64,000 bases of DNA from Streptomyces echinatus (GCF_014203595.1 NZ_JACHJK010000007.1:310001-374000), one strand, 5' to 3'. Counted from the stretch's first letter, positions 18,350 through 26,124 are shown. The notes: generated by a model not told the origin, from the sequence alone. A program made the numbers and translations.

Positions 18350-18620
18350 GGTCCGCCTTCCGTTGTCGTCCGTCGCACCTCGATCCTTCCACGCCCCCGG
18401 CCGCGCGTCGCCAGGCGGCCATGACTTCCGCCGGGCGGGCGGCGCGTCCCGGCGATTCGTGGCAGTGTCGACGACGGGCCCTTGTTGCCCGGAAGCACGC
18501 GGAAGGAAGCGATCGGCACCCATATGCCCGTCCGCGCATGCCGCACCGGCCCCGGGCAGGCATGATCCGTAAAAGGGTGGAAAGTCGAAATACCGTACGC
18601 CACCGAGGAGGAGGAAACCC

Positions 18621-19322
18621 GTGACCCGCATCGACAGCGTGCGCGCCGCGACCGGCTCGGCGAAGGACAGCGTGCTGCACGCCGCGGAAGTGGTGGCGCC
18701 CTACGCCGACACGGCCAAGGAGCGTGCCGCGTACTACGCGCAAGAGGCACGCGTACGGCTGGCGCCCGTGGTGTCGCAGGCCGCTGAGCAGGCCCGCGAG
18801 CAGTACGACGCCCGGCTCGCCCCGCGTCTGGAGCAGGCTCTCGCGCATGTGCCGCCGAAGGTGGACCTGGCCGCGCACGAGGCCGCCGTCCGTACCCGAA
18901 AGGCGGCCCGGCAGGCCGCCGACTACTCACGTCCCAGGATCGAGCACGCGGTGGCCGCGACGGCCCCGGTGCGCGACGAGGCCGCCGCGCGCGGCGCCGC
19001 CGCGCTGGCCGCGCTGCGCGGTCAGGTCTCGGCTCGGGACATCCAGAAGCTTGCCCGGCGGAACCAGCGGCGGTGCCGGGCCGGCCGTGCCCTGAAGTAC
19101 ACCGCGCTGCTGGCCGCCCTGGCGGGTGGCGCCTTCGCGGCCTGGAAGTGGTGGGACAAGCAGGCCAACCCCGACTGGCTGGTCGAACCGCCCGCGCCGA
19201 CGGAGGTCCCCGACTCGCCCCACCTCACCTCCGTGGACGGCACCGGCACCTCGGGCCTGGACCCCGAGGTACAGGCGAAGCAGGCGGAGGAGGACGCGGC
19301 GGACCCCGACGATCAGGCCTGA
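18621..19322 (+). CDS. DUF5324 family protein
   Basis: The product has 233 residues from GTG 18621 behind GAGGAGGAGG. The first 160 residues are Ala/Arg/Glu-rich and helical, with repeated amphipathic segments (DTAKERAAYYAQEARVRLAP), like coiled-coil or apolipoprotein-type helices. One membrane helix lies at about 164-182 (TALLAALAGGAFAAWKWW), followed by a short acidic tail. This pattern matches DUF5324, a Streptomyces family of unknown role. It appears to be a single-gene unit ended by the hairpin at 19344-19388. Confidence 0.85.
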   Translation: MTRIDSVRAATGSAKDSVLHAAEVVAPYADTAKERAAYYAQEARVRLAPVVSQAAEQAREQYDARLAPRLEQALAHVPPKVDLAAHEAAVRTRKAARQAADYSRPRIEHAVAATAPVRDEAAARGAAALAALRGQVSARDIQKLARRNQRRCRAGRALKYTALLAALAGGAFAAWKWWDKQANPDWLVEPPAPTEVPDSPHLTSVDGTGTSGLDPEVQAKQAEEDAADPDDQA

Positions 19323-19343
19323 TCCCGTCCCTCCGGTTGTCCT

Positions 19344-19388
19344 CGACGGGCCCTCGCCGACCGTTTACCGGTCGGCGAGGGCCCGTCG
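19344..19388 (+). terminator. Strong terminator after the DUF5324 gene
   Basis: A perfect 20-bp stem (left arm CGACGGGCCCTCGCCGACCG at 19344-19363, right arm 19369-19388) encloses the loop TTTAC. A second copy of the right arm follows directly. Confidence 0.85.
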
Positions 19389-19419
19389 GGCGTTTACCGG
19401 TCGCCGAGGGCCCGTCGAG
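19362..19419. repeat. 29-bp tandem duplication of a terminator arm
   Basis: Bases 19362-19390 and 19391-19419 match at 27 of 29 positions; both open with CGTTTACCGGTCG. The copy includes the loop and right arm of the hairpin, so the left arm can pair with either copy. Confidence 0.85.
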
Positions 19420-19426
19420 TGTTTGT

Positions 19427-19810
19427 TCACGGCAGCAATGCCGTCGGCGGTGTTCCGGGCTGTGGACCGGGAGTGAAGCCCTGCGGATGCGAAGAGCCTG
19501 CGCCGGGCGGCGGCGGTGCGGGCGCCCGGGCGGCCACCTGGGCGTGCCCTGCTCGGTGGCCACGGGGATCTTCGGGGTGCCCGGCTCGCGCTGGGTCGGG
19601 CGGCTCACGGTGAGGCGGGCGGGCGTGTCGGCGGCCGGCACCAGGGTCGTGGCGGGCCACGGCGGGCCGTCGGCTGCCGTCGGGAGGAGCGCGACCGTCT
19701 TCCGGCCCGCGCCCGGGCGTCTCTTCCGGCGTCGGCTCCGGCGGCACGGGACAACACGGCGAACCGGCACAGGCGTTGGCCCGGCCACGGCGGGAAGGCG
19801 GCACCGATCA
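19427..19810 (-). pseudogene. Possible decayed minus-strand gene
   Basis: No single frame is convincing, but two minus-strand frames together resemble a protein: one reads KTVALLPTAADGPPWPATT and PARLTVSRPTQREPGTP up to VATEQGT near 19555, and another continues VAARAPAPPPPGAGSSHPQG to a stop at 19427. The switch needs a one-base deletion or two-base insertion near 19540-19556. Upstream of about 19700 the frames are unclear. It may instead be non-coding, and no ribosome-binding site supports a start. Confidence 0.35.
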
Positions 19811-19841
19811 CGCCCCGGCCAGGGCGACCATCGACGACAAA

Positions 19842-19880
19842 AGACCCCTCGGACCACGTTTCCGCAGGTCAGAGGGGTCT
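19842..19880 (-). terminator. Terminator of tRNA-Ala
   Basis: The arms AGACCCCTCGGACC (19842-19855) and GGTCAGAGGGGTCT (19867-19880) pair with little mismatch. On the minus strand the hairpin lies 7 bases past the tRNA and is followed by TTTTGTCG. Confidence 0.8.
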
Positions 19881-19887
19881 ACCGGGG

Positions 19888-19960
19888 TGGAGCCTAGGGG
19901 AGTCGAACCCCTGACATCCGCCATGCAAAGACGGCGCTCTACCAACTGAGCTAAGGCCCC
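19888..19960 (-). tRNA. tRNA-Ala (TGC)
   Basis: The 73-nt cloverleaf has acceptor arms GGGGCCT and AGGCTCC, D-arm AGCTCAGTTGGTAGAGC, anticodon stem-loop CGTCTTTGCATGGCG with anticodon TGC, and T-loop GTTCGACTC. The discriminator is A and CCA is not encoded. A candidate promoter is TTGCGG (20037-20042) and TACTCT (20012-20017) with a long 19-base spacer. Confidence 0.96.
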
Positions 19961-20092
19961 GGGAAGCAGCTCCCGGCCGGAGGGTGTGGATTCCGGCGGG
20001 TGCCGCAGACCAGAGTACCGGGTCACCCCCCGTATCCCGCAAAAAGATTGGGGGTCCCCGCGGATGACCACTCTCCGTAAGATGCTCGTCGT

Positions 20093-20110
20093 GGTTCGCT
20101 ACAGCGAACC
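20093..20110. promoter_or_regulatory. Palindrome upstream of the HTH gene, likely operator
   Basis: GGTTCGCT and AGCGAACC are perfect 8-base arms around a 2-base centre. The site is 33 bases upstream of the ATG of a helix-turn-helix protein, a typical place for autoregulation. GGTTTTTCAGGGGAAG follows it. Confidence 0.5.
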
Positions 20111-20143
20111 GCGGTTTTTCAGGGGAAGCGATGGGGAGACGCA

Positions 20144-20692
20144 ATGGACGCCGCACAGCAGGAAGCCACCGCCAGAGCGCGGGAGCTGCAGCGGAACTGG
20201 TACGGGGAGCCGTTGGGGGCGCTCTTCCGTAAGCTCATCGACGATCTCGGGCTGAACCAGGCACGGCTCGCGGCGGTCCTGGGCCTGTCCGCTCCGATGC
20301 TCTCGCAGCTGATGAGCGGCCAGCGCGCGAAGATCGGCAATCCGGCGGTCGTCCAGCGGGTGCAGCTGCTGCAGGACCTGGCGTCCCAGGTCGCGGACGG
20401 CAGCGTCAGCGCCGCCGAGGCCACGGAGCGGATGGACGAGATCAAGAAGTCGCAGGGGGGCTCCGTGCTCAGCAACACCACGCAGACCACGAGCAGTTCG
20501 GGTGCTCCCACGGTCAAGCGAGTGGTGCGCGAGATCCAGTCGCTGCTTCGGTCGGTGGCCGCCGCGGGTGACATCATCGACGCCGCGGACACCCTCGCGC
20601 CGAGCCATCCCGAACTCGCGGAGTTCCTCCGGGTCTACGGCGCCGGCCGCACCTCCGACGCCGTCGCGCACTACCAGTCCCACCAGAACTGA
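20144..20692 (+). CDS. Helix-turn-helix DNA-binding protein
   Basis: The 182-residue product starts at ATG 20144 behind GGGGAG. A Cro/CI-like helix-turn-helix occupies about residues 38-72 (LNQARLAAVLGLSAPMLSQL then MSGQRAKIGNP). A central Ser/Thr linker (about 110-125) leads to a second helical domain with AAAGDIIDAADTLAPSHPEL, probably for dimerisation or ligand binding. No catalytic motif is visible. The palindrome at 20093-20110 may be its own target. A Ser/Thr kinase gene follows after 261 bp. Confidence 0.85.
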   Translation: MDAAQQEATARARELQRNWYGEPLGALFRKLIDDLGLNQARLAAVLGLSAPMLSQLMSGQRAKIGNPAVVQRVQLLQDLASQVADGSVSAAEATERMDEIKKSQGGSVLSNTTQTTSSSGAPTVKRVVREIQSLLRSVAAAGDIIDAADTLAPSHPELAEFLRVYGAGRTSDAVAHYQSHQN

Positions 20693-20802
20693 TCCATGGG
20701 CCGGCGGACCGGAGGGTAGCCGGGCCGGCCGGGTCGGAACGCTCGTCTCTTGGGTAGGGAGGGGAGCGAGGGAATCCACGGGGGAGAAGAGGTCGGGGGG
20801 CT

Positions 20803-20938
20803 TCGTGGGGCCGGTGGGTTCGAGGGCGCGGTGGTGTCACCGGACCTGGGGGGTCGCAGAGCCTCCGGGTTCGCCGGGCCTGTGGGGGCGTAGAGCCTCT
20901 GGTTTCGCAGAACCAGTGGGTTCACAGAGCCAGTGGGG
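20803..20938. repeat. Eight tandem copies of a degenerate 17-bp unit
   Basis: Units start at 20803, 20820, 20837, 20854, 20871, 20888, 20905 and 20922, with no spacer bases. The consensus is close to TCGCAGAGCCTGTGGGT. The last three are most alike (GCGTAGAGCCTCTGGTT, TCGCAGAACCAGTGGGT, TCACAGAGCCAGTGGGG). Because 17 is not a multiple of three, this is not a simple peptide repeat. The final GGGG joins GGGGAGGAG, the ribosome-binding site of the next kinase. Confidence 0.85.
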
Positions 20939-20953
20939 AGGAGCGGCGGCTGC

Positions 20954-22624
20954 ATGGGTGAGGTCTTCGCCGGCCGGTACGAGCTGGCCGACCCGATCGG
21001 ACGCGGTGGCGTGGGTGCCGTGTGGCGCGCCTGGGACCACCGCCGACGGCGCTACGTGGCCGCCAAGGTCCTTCAGCAGCGCGATGCCCACTCGCTGCTC
21101 CGCTTCGTCCGGGAGCAGGGACTGCGCATCGACCACCCGCACGTCCTCGCCCCGGCCAGCTGGGCCGCCGACGACGACAAGGTGCTGTTCACCATGGACC
21201 TGGTCGCCGGCGGCTCCCTGGTCCACCTGGTCGGCGACTACGGCCCCCTCCCGCCGGCCTTCGTGGCCACCCTGCTCGACCAGTTGCTGTCGGGGCTCGC
21301 CGCGGTGCATGCGGAAGGCGTCGTGCACCGGGACGTCAAGCCGGCCAACGTGCTCCTCGAAGCCACCGGTACGGGCCGGCCGCGGCTGCGGCTGTCCGAC
21401 TTCGGCATCGCCATGCGGCTCGGTGAGCCCCGGCTGACCGAGACCAACCTCGTGGTGGGCACGCCCGGCTATCTCGCCCCCGAGCAGATGCTGGGCGCCG
21501 AACCCGACTTCACGGCCGACCTGTTCGCCGTCGGTCTCGTCGCCCTGTACCTCCTGGAGGGGGCCAAGCCCGACGCCAAGGCGCTGGTGCAGCACTTCCT
21601 GGAGCACGGGACGCCCGGTCCGCCCAAGAGCATCCCGGAACCGCTCTGGCAGGTCGTCGCCTCACTGCTCCAGCCCGATCCCGCGGACCGTTTCCGCACC
21701 GCCACGGGGGCGCGCAAGGCGCTCGCCACCGCCGCGGAACTCCTGCCGGAGCCGGGGCCGGACGACGAGCTCATCGAGATCTTCGACCAACTGGGCCCGC
21801 TGCCGCCGGGGTTCGCCCACGACGGCCCCCTCCAGCAGGCCTCCGGCGTGGTGTTGGAACTGATCTCGGGCACGACCACGGCAACGACCCTGCGCAAAGC
21901 ACCGGAACGGCCGACGGATCCGGAGGCGGAGGCAGCCCCGGGCGGGAGCGCGGGCCCCGGTGCGCAGGCGAGCGCGGCTGCGTCCGCCGGTCCGAGTGCG
22001 GGCGGGGGCACGACCACGGGTACGGGCGGTACGGGCCCTGACGCGGGTGCGGGTGCGGGTGCGAGTCCGGGGGCGGGCTTGAGCGCGGGCGCGGGCCTGG
22101 AACCAGGTGCGGGCACAGGGCTTGGTGCGGGCACAGGGTTCGGTGCAGGTCCGGGACTTGGTGCGGGCACAGGACCTGGTGCGGACAACGGGCGTGGCGC
22201 GGGTGCGGATCCCGGCGCGTCCACCCACACCGGCTCGATGTCGGACACCGGAAGCTTCCGGCTGCCGCCGCCCCACCACGGCCCGGCGCCCGATCCGACC
22301 CCGCTCCCGTTCCCCGTCCAGGCACCGGACCCGATGCCGTACCAGCCCGCCTCTCCGCCACAGGCGCCGCCTCCCCTGCCGACCCCGCTGCCGGGCACCC
22401 CCGTCGACACCACCACCGCCGCGTACACCACCCGCGATGCCCAGGCGGCGCCCCACACTCCGCCTCTGCCGGAAGCGCTCACCCCACCCACATCACCCGC
22501 ACCCCGCGCACGGGGTCGCCGGGCGCGCCGCAGGCCCGGCCCCCCGGCCAAGGCCGCCATCCCCCTCCTGCTGCTGGCGCTGGCCTGCTACGCGGTGGGG
22601 TTCTGGGCACTGACCCGTCTCTGA
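20954..22624 (+). CDS. Ser/Thr protein kinase with C-terminal membrane anchor
   Basis: The 556-residue product starts at ATG 20954 behind GGGGAGGAG. The kinase domain (about 6-270) is complete: GRGGVGAVWRAWD, YVAAKVL, HRDVKPANVLLE, DFGIAMRLGE and GTPGYLAPEQ. A long low-complexity region (about 320-430) is made of Gly/Ala/Thr/Pro stretches such as GAGTGLGAGTGFGAGPG. A Pro-rich segment then leads to a single hydrophobic helix at the very end (IPLLLLALACYAVGFWALT), so it is tail-anchored with the kinase in the cytosol. There is no PASTA or other sensor outside the membrane. Partners are unknown. Confidence 0.9.
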   Translation: MGEVFAGRYELADPIGRGGVGAVWRAWDHRRRRYVAAKVLQQRDAHSLLRFVREQGLRIDHPHVLAPASWAADDDKVLFTMDLVAGGSLVHLVGDYGPLPPAFVATLLDQLLSGLAAVHAEGVVHRDVKPANVLLEATGTGRPRLRLSDFGIAMRLGEPRLTETNLVVGTPGYLAPEQMLGAEPDFTADLFAVGLVALYLLEGAKPDAKALVQHFLEHGTPGPPKSIPEPLWQVVASLLQPDPADRFRTATGARKALATAAELLPEPGPDDELIEIFDQLGPLPPGFAHDGPLQQASGVVLELISGTTTATTLRKAPERPTDPEAEAAPGGSAGPGAQASAAASAGPSAGGGTTTGTGGTGPDAGAGAGASPGAGLSAGAGLEPGAGTGLGAGTGFGAGPGLGAGTGPGADNGRGAGADPGASTHTGSMSDTGSFRLPPPHHGPAPDPTPLPFPVQAPDPMPYQPASPPQAPPPLPTPLPGTPVDTTTAAYTTRDAQAAPHTPPLPEALTPPTSPAPRARGRRARRRPGPPAKAAIPLLLLALACYAVGFWALTRL

Positions 22625-22665
22625 ACACGCCCCCGAGCCCATAACCCCAACCCCAACCGAACACC

Positions 22666-24066
22666 TCACCGAGCCCGCGCGTGGGACCGGCGGGACGTCA
22701 GGGTCCAGACGGCGAGGACGAACAGCAGCGCGGTTCCCGTGCCGATGCCCCCGACGGCGATCAGCCGCATCACGCGGTCGTCGTCGCCGCCCCCGGTGTC
22801 CCCGGTCAGCGTGGCCAGCCGCTCCTGCTCGGTGACCGTGAAGACGTCCTTCGGCGCGGGACTGCCCGCGTACGCGGGCCCCCCATGCGCCTGTCCGTCC
22901 ACCCGGACCCGCAGGGTCACCTCGAACGGCCCCTGGCCGAACGTGTCGGCCAGCCGCGTGCTGAGGTGCAGGACGAGGTAGTACTCGCCGGCGAAGCGGA
23001 CAGAGGTCACGCCCGCCTGGACGGCGTACCGGTTGGCGTACTCCACCGGCGGCAGCGGCGCGAGGGCGGCGGGCTTGGCGACGCCGGTGTAGCCGACGGC
23101 GGCGTCGTCGACGTAGCCGCGGACGGGGTTGTAGAGGGAGAGGTTCAGGGCGCCCCCGACGTAGCCGTGGCCGGAGGCGCCGCCCAGCTCGGCGGAGGCG
23201 TGCAGCTGCCGGCCCCAGTCCAGCGGCACCTTGTAGAAGCGGGTCTCACCGGGCGCGAGCGCGGTCCGCCAGACCCCCTGGCCCAGCGGGCGCGCCCCGG
23301 CGAACCCGGTACCGCCGGTGCGGTCGCGGGGCCGGCCGGTGAGGGGTGCCGGGGTGGCGGAGTTCCAGGTCCGCGGCGGATCGGTGGGGCCGGCCCGCTT
23401 CAGGCCCGGTTCCGTGGCGGGCGCGATCTCCAGGCCCCACGGCTCGGCCGAGGCCGCCGCGCCGGAACCCTCGGCGTCCAGACGTTCCACGAGCAGGTGG
23501 TACGTCCCCCCGCCCTGGCACAGCGCCTTGCCCGTCTCGCGCTGCGCCAGCGCCGTGACCGGGCGCGGGCTGAGCCCGGCGCCGAAGCGGGCGGAGGAGT
23601 AGAAGCAGGAGGTGCCGTTCGGGTCCCGGAGCGAGACACGGATGCCGTCGGTGGCGGAGACGGTGGTGTCCGCCGGCGGTACGGCGGTGACCGCGACGTA
23701 CGCCGTGTCCTGGGCGGTGAGCCGGAGGCCGTAGTAGAGCCTGCCGCCGCGCGGCAGGGAGCTGCGGTAGGTGTGGCGGGCGTCCAGCGGGACGGCGTCC
23801 GCGGTGGCCTCCGCGCCCTCGACGTTCCGGGCGCCGGGCGTGAAGGAGTACGGACCGGGCCGCGCGCCCGCGTCGGCGGCGGCCGCGGCACCGGCACCGG
23901 CACCGGCACTGGCCGGCAGGACGACGGTGGCGCAGAGTCCCAGCAGCAGGATCACGGCGGACCGGGCGGTGACGGCCCGCCACCGCGCCCACGCCGTACG
24001 CCCTCGCCCCCGCACGCGCCACCACCCCCAGGTCGTCGCAAGGCCCTGCCGGACCGCAGGCCCCAT
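22666..24066 (-). CDS. Secreted, membrane-anchored protein of unknown function
   Basis: The product has 466 residues if it starts at ATG 24066; the ribosome-binding site is weak and GTG starts further in are possible. A signal sequence (AVILLLGLCATVVLPASAGA) is followed by an extracellular region of about 380 residues rich in Gly, Ala, Thr and Tyr, with beta-strand-like segments (RGGRLYYGLRLTAQDTAYVA). A membrane helix lies near the C-terminus (LIAVGGIGTGTALLFVLAVW) with a short basic tail. I do not recognise the family and see no LAXTG signal. It converges on the tail-anchored kinase gene with a 41-bp gap. Confidence 0.78.
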   Translation of the reverse strand: MGPAVRQGLATTWGWWRVRGRGRTAWARWRAVTARSAVILLLGLCATVVLPASAGAGAGAAAAADAGARPGPYSFTPGARNVEGAEATADAVPLDARHTYRSSLPRGGRLYYGLRLTAQDTAYVAVTAVPPADTTVSATDGIRVSLRDPNGTSCFYSSARFGAGLSPRPVTALAQRETGKALCQGGGTYHLLVERLDAEGSGAAASAEPWGLEIAPATEPGLKRAGPTDPPRTWNSATPAPLTGRPRDRTGGTGFAGARPLGQGVWRTALAPGETRFYKVPLDWGRQLHASAELGGASGHGYVGGALNLSLYNPVRGYVDDAAVGYTGVAKPAALAPLPPVEYANRYAVQAGVTSVRFAGEYYLVLHLSTRLADTFGQGPFEVTLRVRVDGQAHGGPAYAGSPAPKDVFTVTEQERLATLTGDTGGGDDDRVMRLIAVGGIGTGTALLFVLAVWTLTSRRSHARAR

Positions 24067-24258
24067 CCTGCCCTGACCGCCCCTGCGCCATCCGGGCAAC
24101 GCGTACGCCCGTCCGAATCGCCCGGCAACATCCGGCACCGGCCGGCACCGCTCACCGTCCCGCTTACCGCACCCGCCGGGCCCCCGCAACACGAGGCACC
24201 GTAGGGGCTCCCCGGACCACGGACCACGGGCCCCGCCCCGGGCCCCGGACAACACAAA

Positions 24259-24284
24259 ACCCCGACCGCTCGGGCGGCCGGGGT
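24259..24284 (-). terminator. Terminator of the DLW-39 gene
   Basis: The arms ACCCCGACCGC and GCGGCCGGGGT pair with one mismatch around TCGG, followed on the minus strand by TTTGTGTTGT. Confidence 0.75.
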
Positions 24285-24319
24285 CTGTTCAGATTCGGTG
24301 TCAGATTCGGTATCGGGAC

Positions 24320-24448
24320 TCACGAACCCGTGGGCACGGAGTCAGTCGCCTCCGTCCACAGGTCCTGCTCGGCGCGATCCGCCTGGATCTGGCGGTACAC
24401 GAGGAGCCCGCCGATGGCGGCCAGTGCGACCAGGAGCAGCTTCTTCAC
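24320..24448 (-). CDS. DLW-39 family small protein
   Basis: This 42-residue protein starts at GTG 24448 with GAGG eight bases upstream. It reads VKKLLLVALAAIGGLLVYRQ, then a charged segment with the EQDLW motif that names the family. One membrane helix is predicted, with a short cytosolic or extracytoplasmic tail. The family is confined to actinomycetes and has no known role; it typically lies near gyrA. A TATAGT -10 and a near-perfect palindrome lie upstream, so it appears to be regulated alone. Confidence 0.85.
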   Translation of the reverse strand: MKKLLLVALAAIGGLLVYRQIQADRAEQDLWTEATDSVPTGS

Positions 24449-24493
24449 CGCGCGACCTCGTCTTTCCTTGACGTAGGGGACCTCTGGCGCCCG

Positions 24494-24499
24494 ACTATA
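24494..24499 (-). promoter_or_regulatory. Candidate -10 box of the DLW-39 gene
   Basis: TATAGT on the minus strand is close to the TATAAT consensus and 45 bases upstream of the start. The -35 region has no good match and is covered by the palindrome at 24502-24523, so an activator or repressor may control it. Confidence 0.5.
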
Positions 24500-24501
24500 C
24501 A

Positions 24502-24523
24502 CACCGACCGATATCGATCGGTG
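24502..24523. promoter_or_regulatory. 22-bp near-perfect palindrome, likely operator
   Basis: The site reads CACCGA, CCGATATCGA, TCGGTG in order; 20 of 22 bases are symmetric (CACCGAYCGATATCGRTCGGTG). It ends three bases from TATAGT, exactly over the expected -35 position of the DLW-39 promoter. Its size and symmetry fit a dimeric repressor such as a TetR-type protein. No such gene is next to it. Confidence 0.6.
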
Positions 24524-24796
24524 ACCTGCGTCGGGGCCCAACTCCCGCCCCCGACAGCGCAATAGGCCAGGTCGGACGCCATTCGGGCCGGAGGGTGACC
24601 GTGCCCGCACGGACGGTTACTTTGCTCCCCCTTCGCTCGCGCTCAGCGTGATTTGTGAGCTTTCAGGGCTCTTGCGTCCATACGAGTGGTGTTCATCGGA
24701 ACATCGACGCGCCACGGCCATAGGTCCACCACTTCGCGACGCTCATACACATCATGAACAAAGTACGCAAATCGCCCAACCTGAAAGTGAGGGGCC
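24524..24796. other. Divergent intergenic region, rest unassigned
   Basis: Together with the sites above, this makes up the 348-bp gap between the DLW-39 gene and the small secreted protein gene. It is less GC-rich around 24640-24780, as expected for promoters, but I cannot place one firmly. Confidence 0.4.
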
Positions 24797-25132
24797 ATGA
24801 CCCAGAACAAGGTCATGAAGCTGTGGACCACCATCGTCACCGCCTTCCTCGCGCTGTTCACGGCGCTCGGACTCGTCTCCGCCGGAACCGCCACCGCCGC
24901 CGCGGCCGGACCCCGGGCCGAGACGCCCCTCACCGGCACCGCGCACCGCACGATCCCGACGATCCCGGCCCCCTGGGCCTGGTCCCATGGCAGGGCCCTG
25001 CCCCCCACGATGAAGCAGCGGATCCGGGCCGAGGCCCACGGAAAGACCCCCGGCTGCCGGCACCGCGCCCTGACGGAGACACAGGCGGAGCCCCAGGCCC
25101 CCGACGCCACCTCGCCGGAGCTCGACTGCTGA
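24797..25132 (+). CDS. Small secreted protein (DUF6344-like)
   Basis: This 111-residue protein starts at ATG 24797 behind GTGAGGGG. It opens with MTQNKVMKLWTTIVTAFLAL and a clear signal peptide ending near ATAAAAG (about residue 37). The mature part is short, Pro/Ala-rich and ends in cysteine (SPELDC); a second Cys sits at PGCRHRA. This resembles the Streptomyces DUF6344 family, an assignment from memory of its N-terminus, and no function is known. A single-gene unit with its own terminator at 25205-25234. Confidence 0.7.
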   Translation: MTQNKVMKLWTTIVTAFLALFTALGLVSAGTATAAAAGPRAETPLTGTAHRTIPTIPAPWAWSHGRALPPTMKQRIRAEAHGKTPGCRHRALTETQAEPQAPDATSPELDC

Positions 25133-25204
25133 GCCTGCGCCCCTGACGCAGTACCGCAACGTCTCGACACAAGGCGACTTGCGTACGCACCAGTCGAAAC
25201 GGAA

Positions 25205-25234
25205 AGACCCCCGGCCGGGATCGGCCGGGGGTCT
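25205..25234 (+). terminator. Terminator after the small secreted protein
   Basis: A perfect 12-bp stem (AGACCCCCGGCC and complement) closes the loop GGGATC. The A-rich left flank (GGAAA) means it could also work on the minus strand. Confidence 0.8.
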
Positions 25235-25323
25235 CGCGCTGTTCAGGGCTCCGCCGTGCGCCATGCTGGCAGCGACAAGAGCGAGAAACCCGCCCCGCCC
25301 ACGGAAAGGTGGTGAGCGCCCCC

Positions 25324-26124
25324 GTGAGCCGGCGCGTCACCGTAGTCACCGCTGTCCACGGCCCGTCCGCCCGGTTCCTGCCGGACGCCTACGCCTCCCT
25401 GCGCGCGCAGCGGCTGCCCGCCGGCTGGGAGTGGGACTGGGTCGTCCAGCAGGACGGCACGACGGACGACGTCCGCCCGTACCTCCCGGACGACGGGCGC
25501 GTGAGCTTCCGCCAGGGCCGTCCGGGCGGTCCCGGTGTGGCCCGGACGATCGCGCTGGCTCGCGCCGAGGGCGCGTACGTCAAGGTGCTGGACGCGGACG
25601 ACCAGCTCATGCCCGGCGCGCTCGCCCGGGACCTGGCCGTGCTGGAGGCCGACTCCACCGTCGGGTGGACGACGTGCCGCGTCCTGGACCTGTTGCCCGA
25701 CGGCTCCACGGTCGCCTTCCCCGGCGACCCCGGCGACGGTCCGCTCGAACGCGGTGCCGTCCTCGACCACTGGAAGCGCAACGGCTTTCGCGCGCCGGTC
25801 CATCCGGCGAGCCTGTGCGTACGGCGCGAGCTGCTGGTCGCCCTGGGCGGCTGGATGGCACTGCCGGCCTCCGAGGACACCGGCCTGCTGCTGGCACTGG
25901 ACGCGGTGAGCCGGGGCTGGTTCTCGGCGGAGGCGGGTCTGCTGTACCGCAAGTGGGAAGGGCAGGTCACGGGCCAGGCCGCCCATGTCGACCCCGCCGA
26001 GCTCGCGGCCCGGACGTCGGTCGCCGAGGGCCGGGCCCGCGCGCTGGCCGACTTCGGCTGGGGCTATCCCCCGGCCCCGGCCGCCCCCGCGTCCGCCGCC
26101 CCCGCTACCCCTCCCGCTCCGTGA
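25324..26124 (+). CDS. Glycosyltransferase family 2 protein
   Basis: The product has 266 residues from GTG 25324; in-frame GTGs at 25309 and 25312 sit too close to GGAAAGG. It opens with VSRRVTVVTAVHGPSARFLP, the GT-A nucleotide-sugar strand. Further marks are WVVQQDGTTDD and the DXD-like KVLDADDQLMPG that holds the metal and sugar nucleotide. PASEDTGLLLAL is the acceptor-side ED motif. There are no membrane segments, so it is cytosolic. Donor and acceptor are unknown and no sugar-pathway genes lie nearby. The Pro/Ala-rich end overlaps the convergent ferredoxin gene by 20 bp. Confidence 0.85.
   Translation: MSRRVTVVTAVHGPSARFLPDAYASLRAQRLPAGWEWDWVVQQDGTTDDVRPYLPDDGRVSFRQGRPGGPGVARTIALARAEGAYVKVLDADDQLMPGALARDLAVLEADSTVGWTTCRVLDLLPDGSTVAFPGDPGDGPLERGAVLDHWKRNGFRAPVHPASLCVRRELLVALGGWMALPASEDTGLLLALDAVSRGWFSAEAGLLYRKWEGQVTGQAAHVDPAELAARTSVAEGRARALADFGWGYPPAPAAPASAAPATPPAP

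Noticed and set aside
20803-20938. The 17-bp array as a CRISPR
   Set aside because: Units abut without spacers, are degenerate, and no cas gene is in the window.
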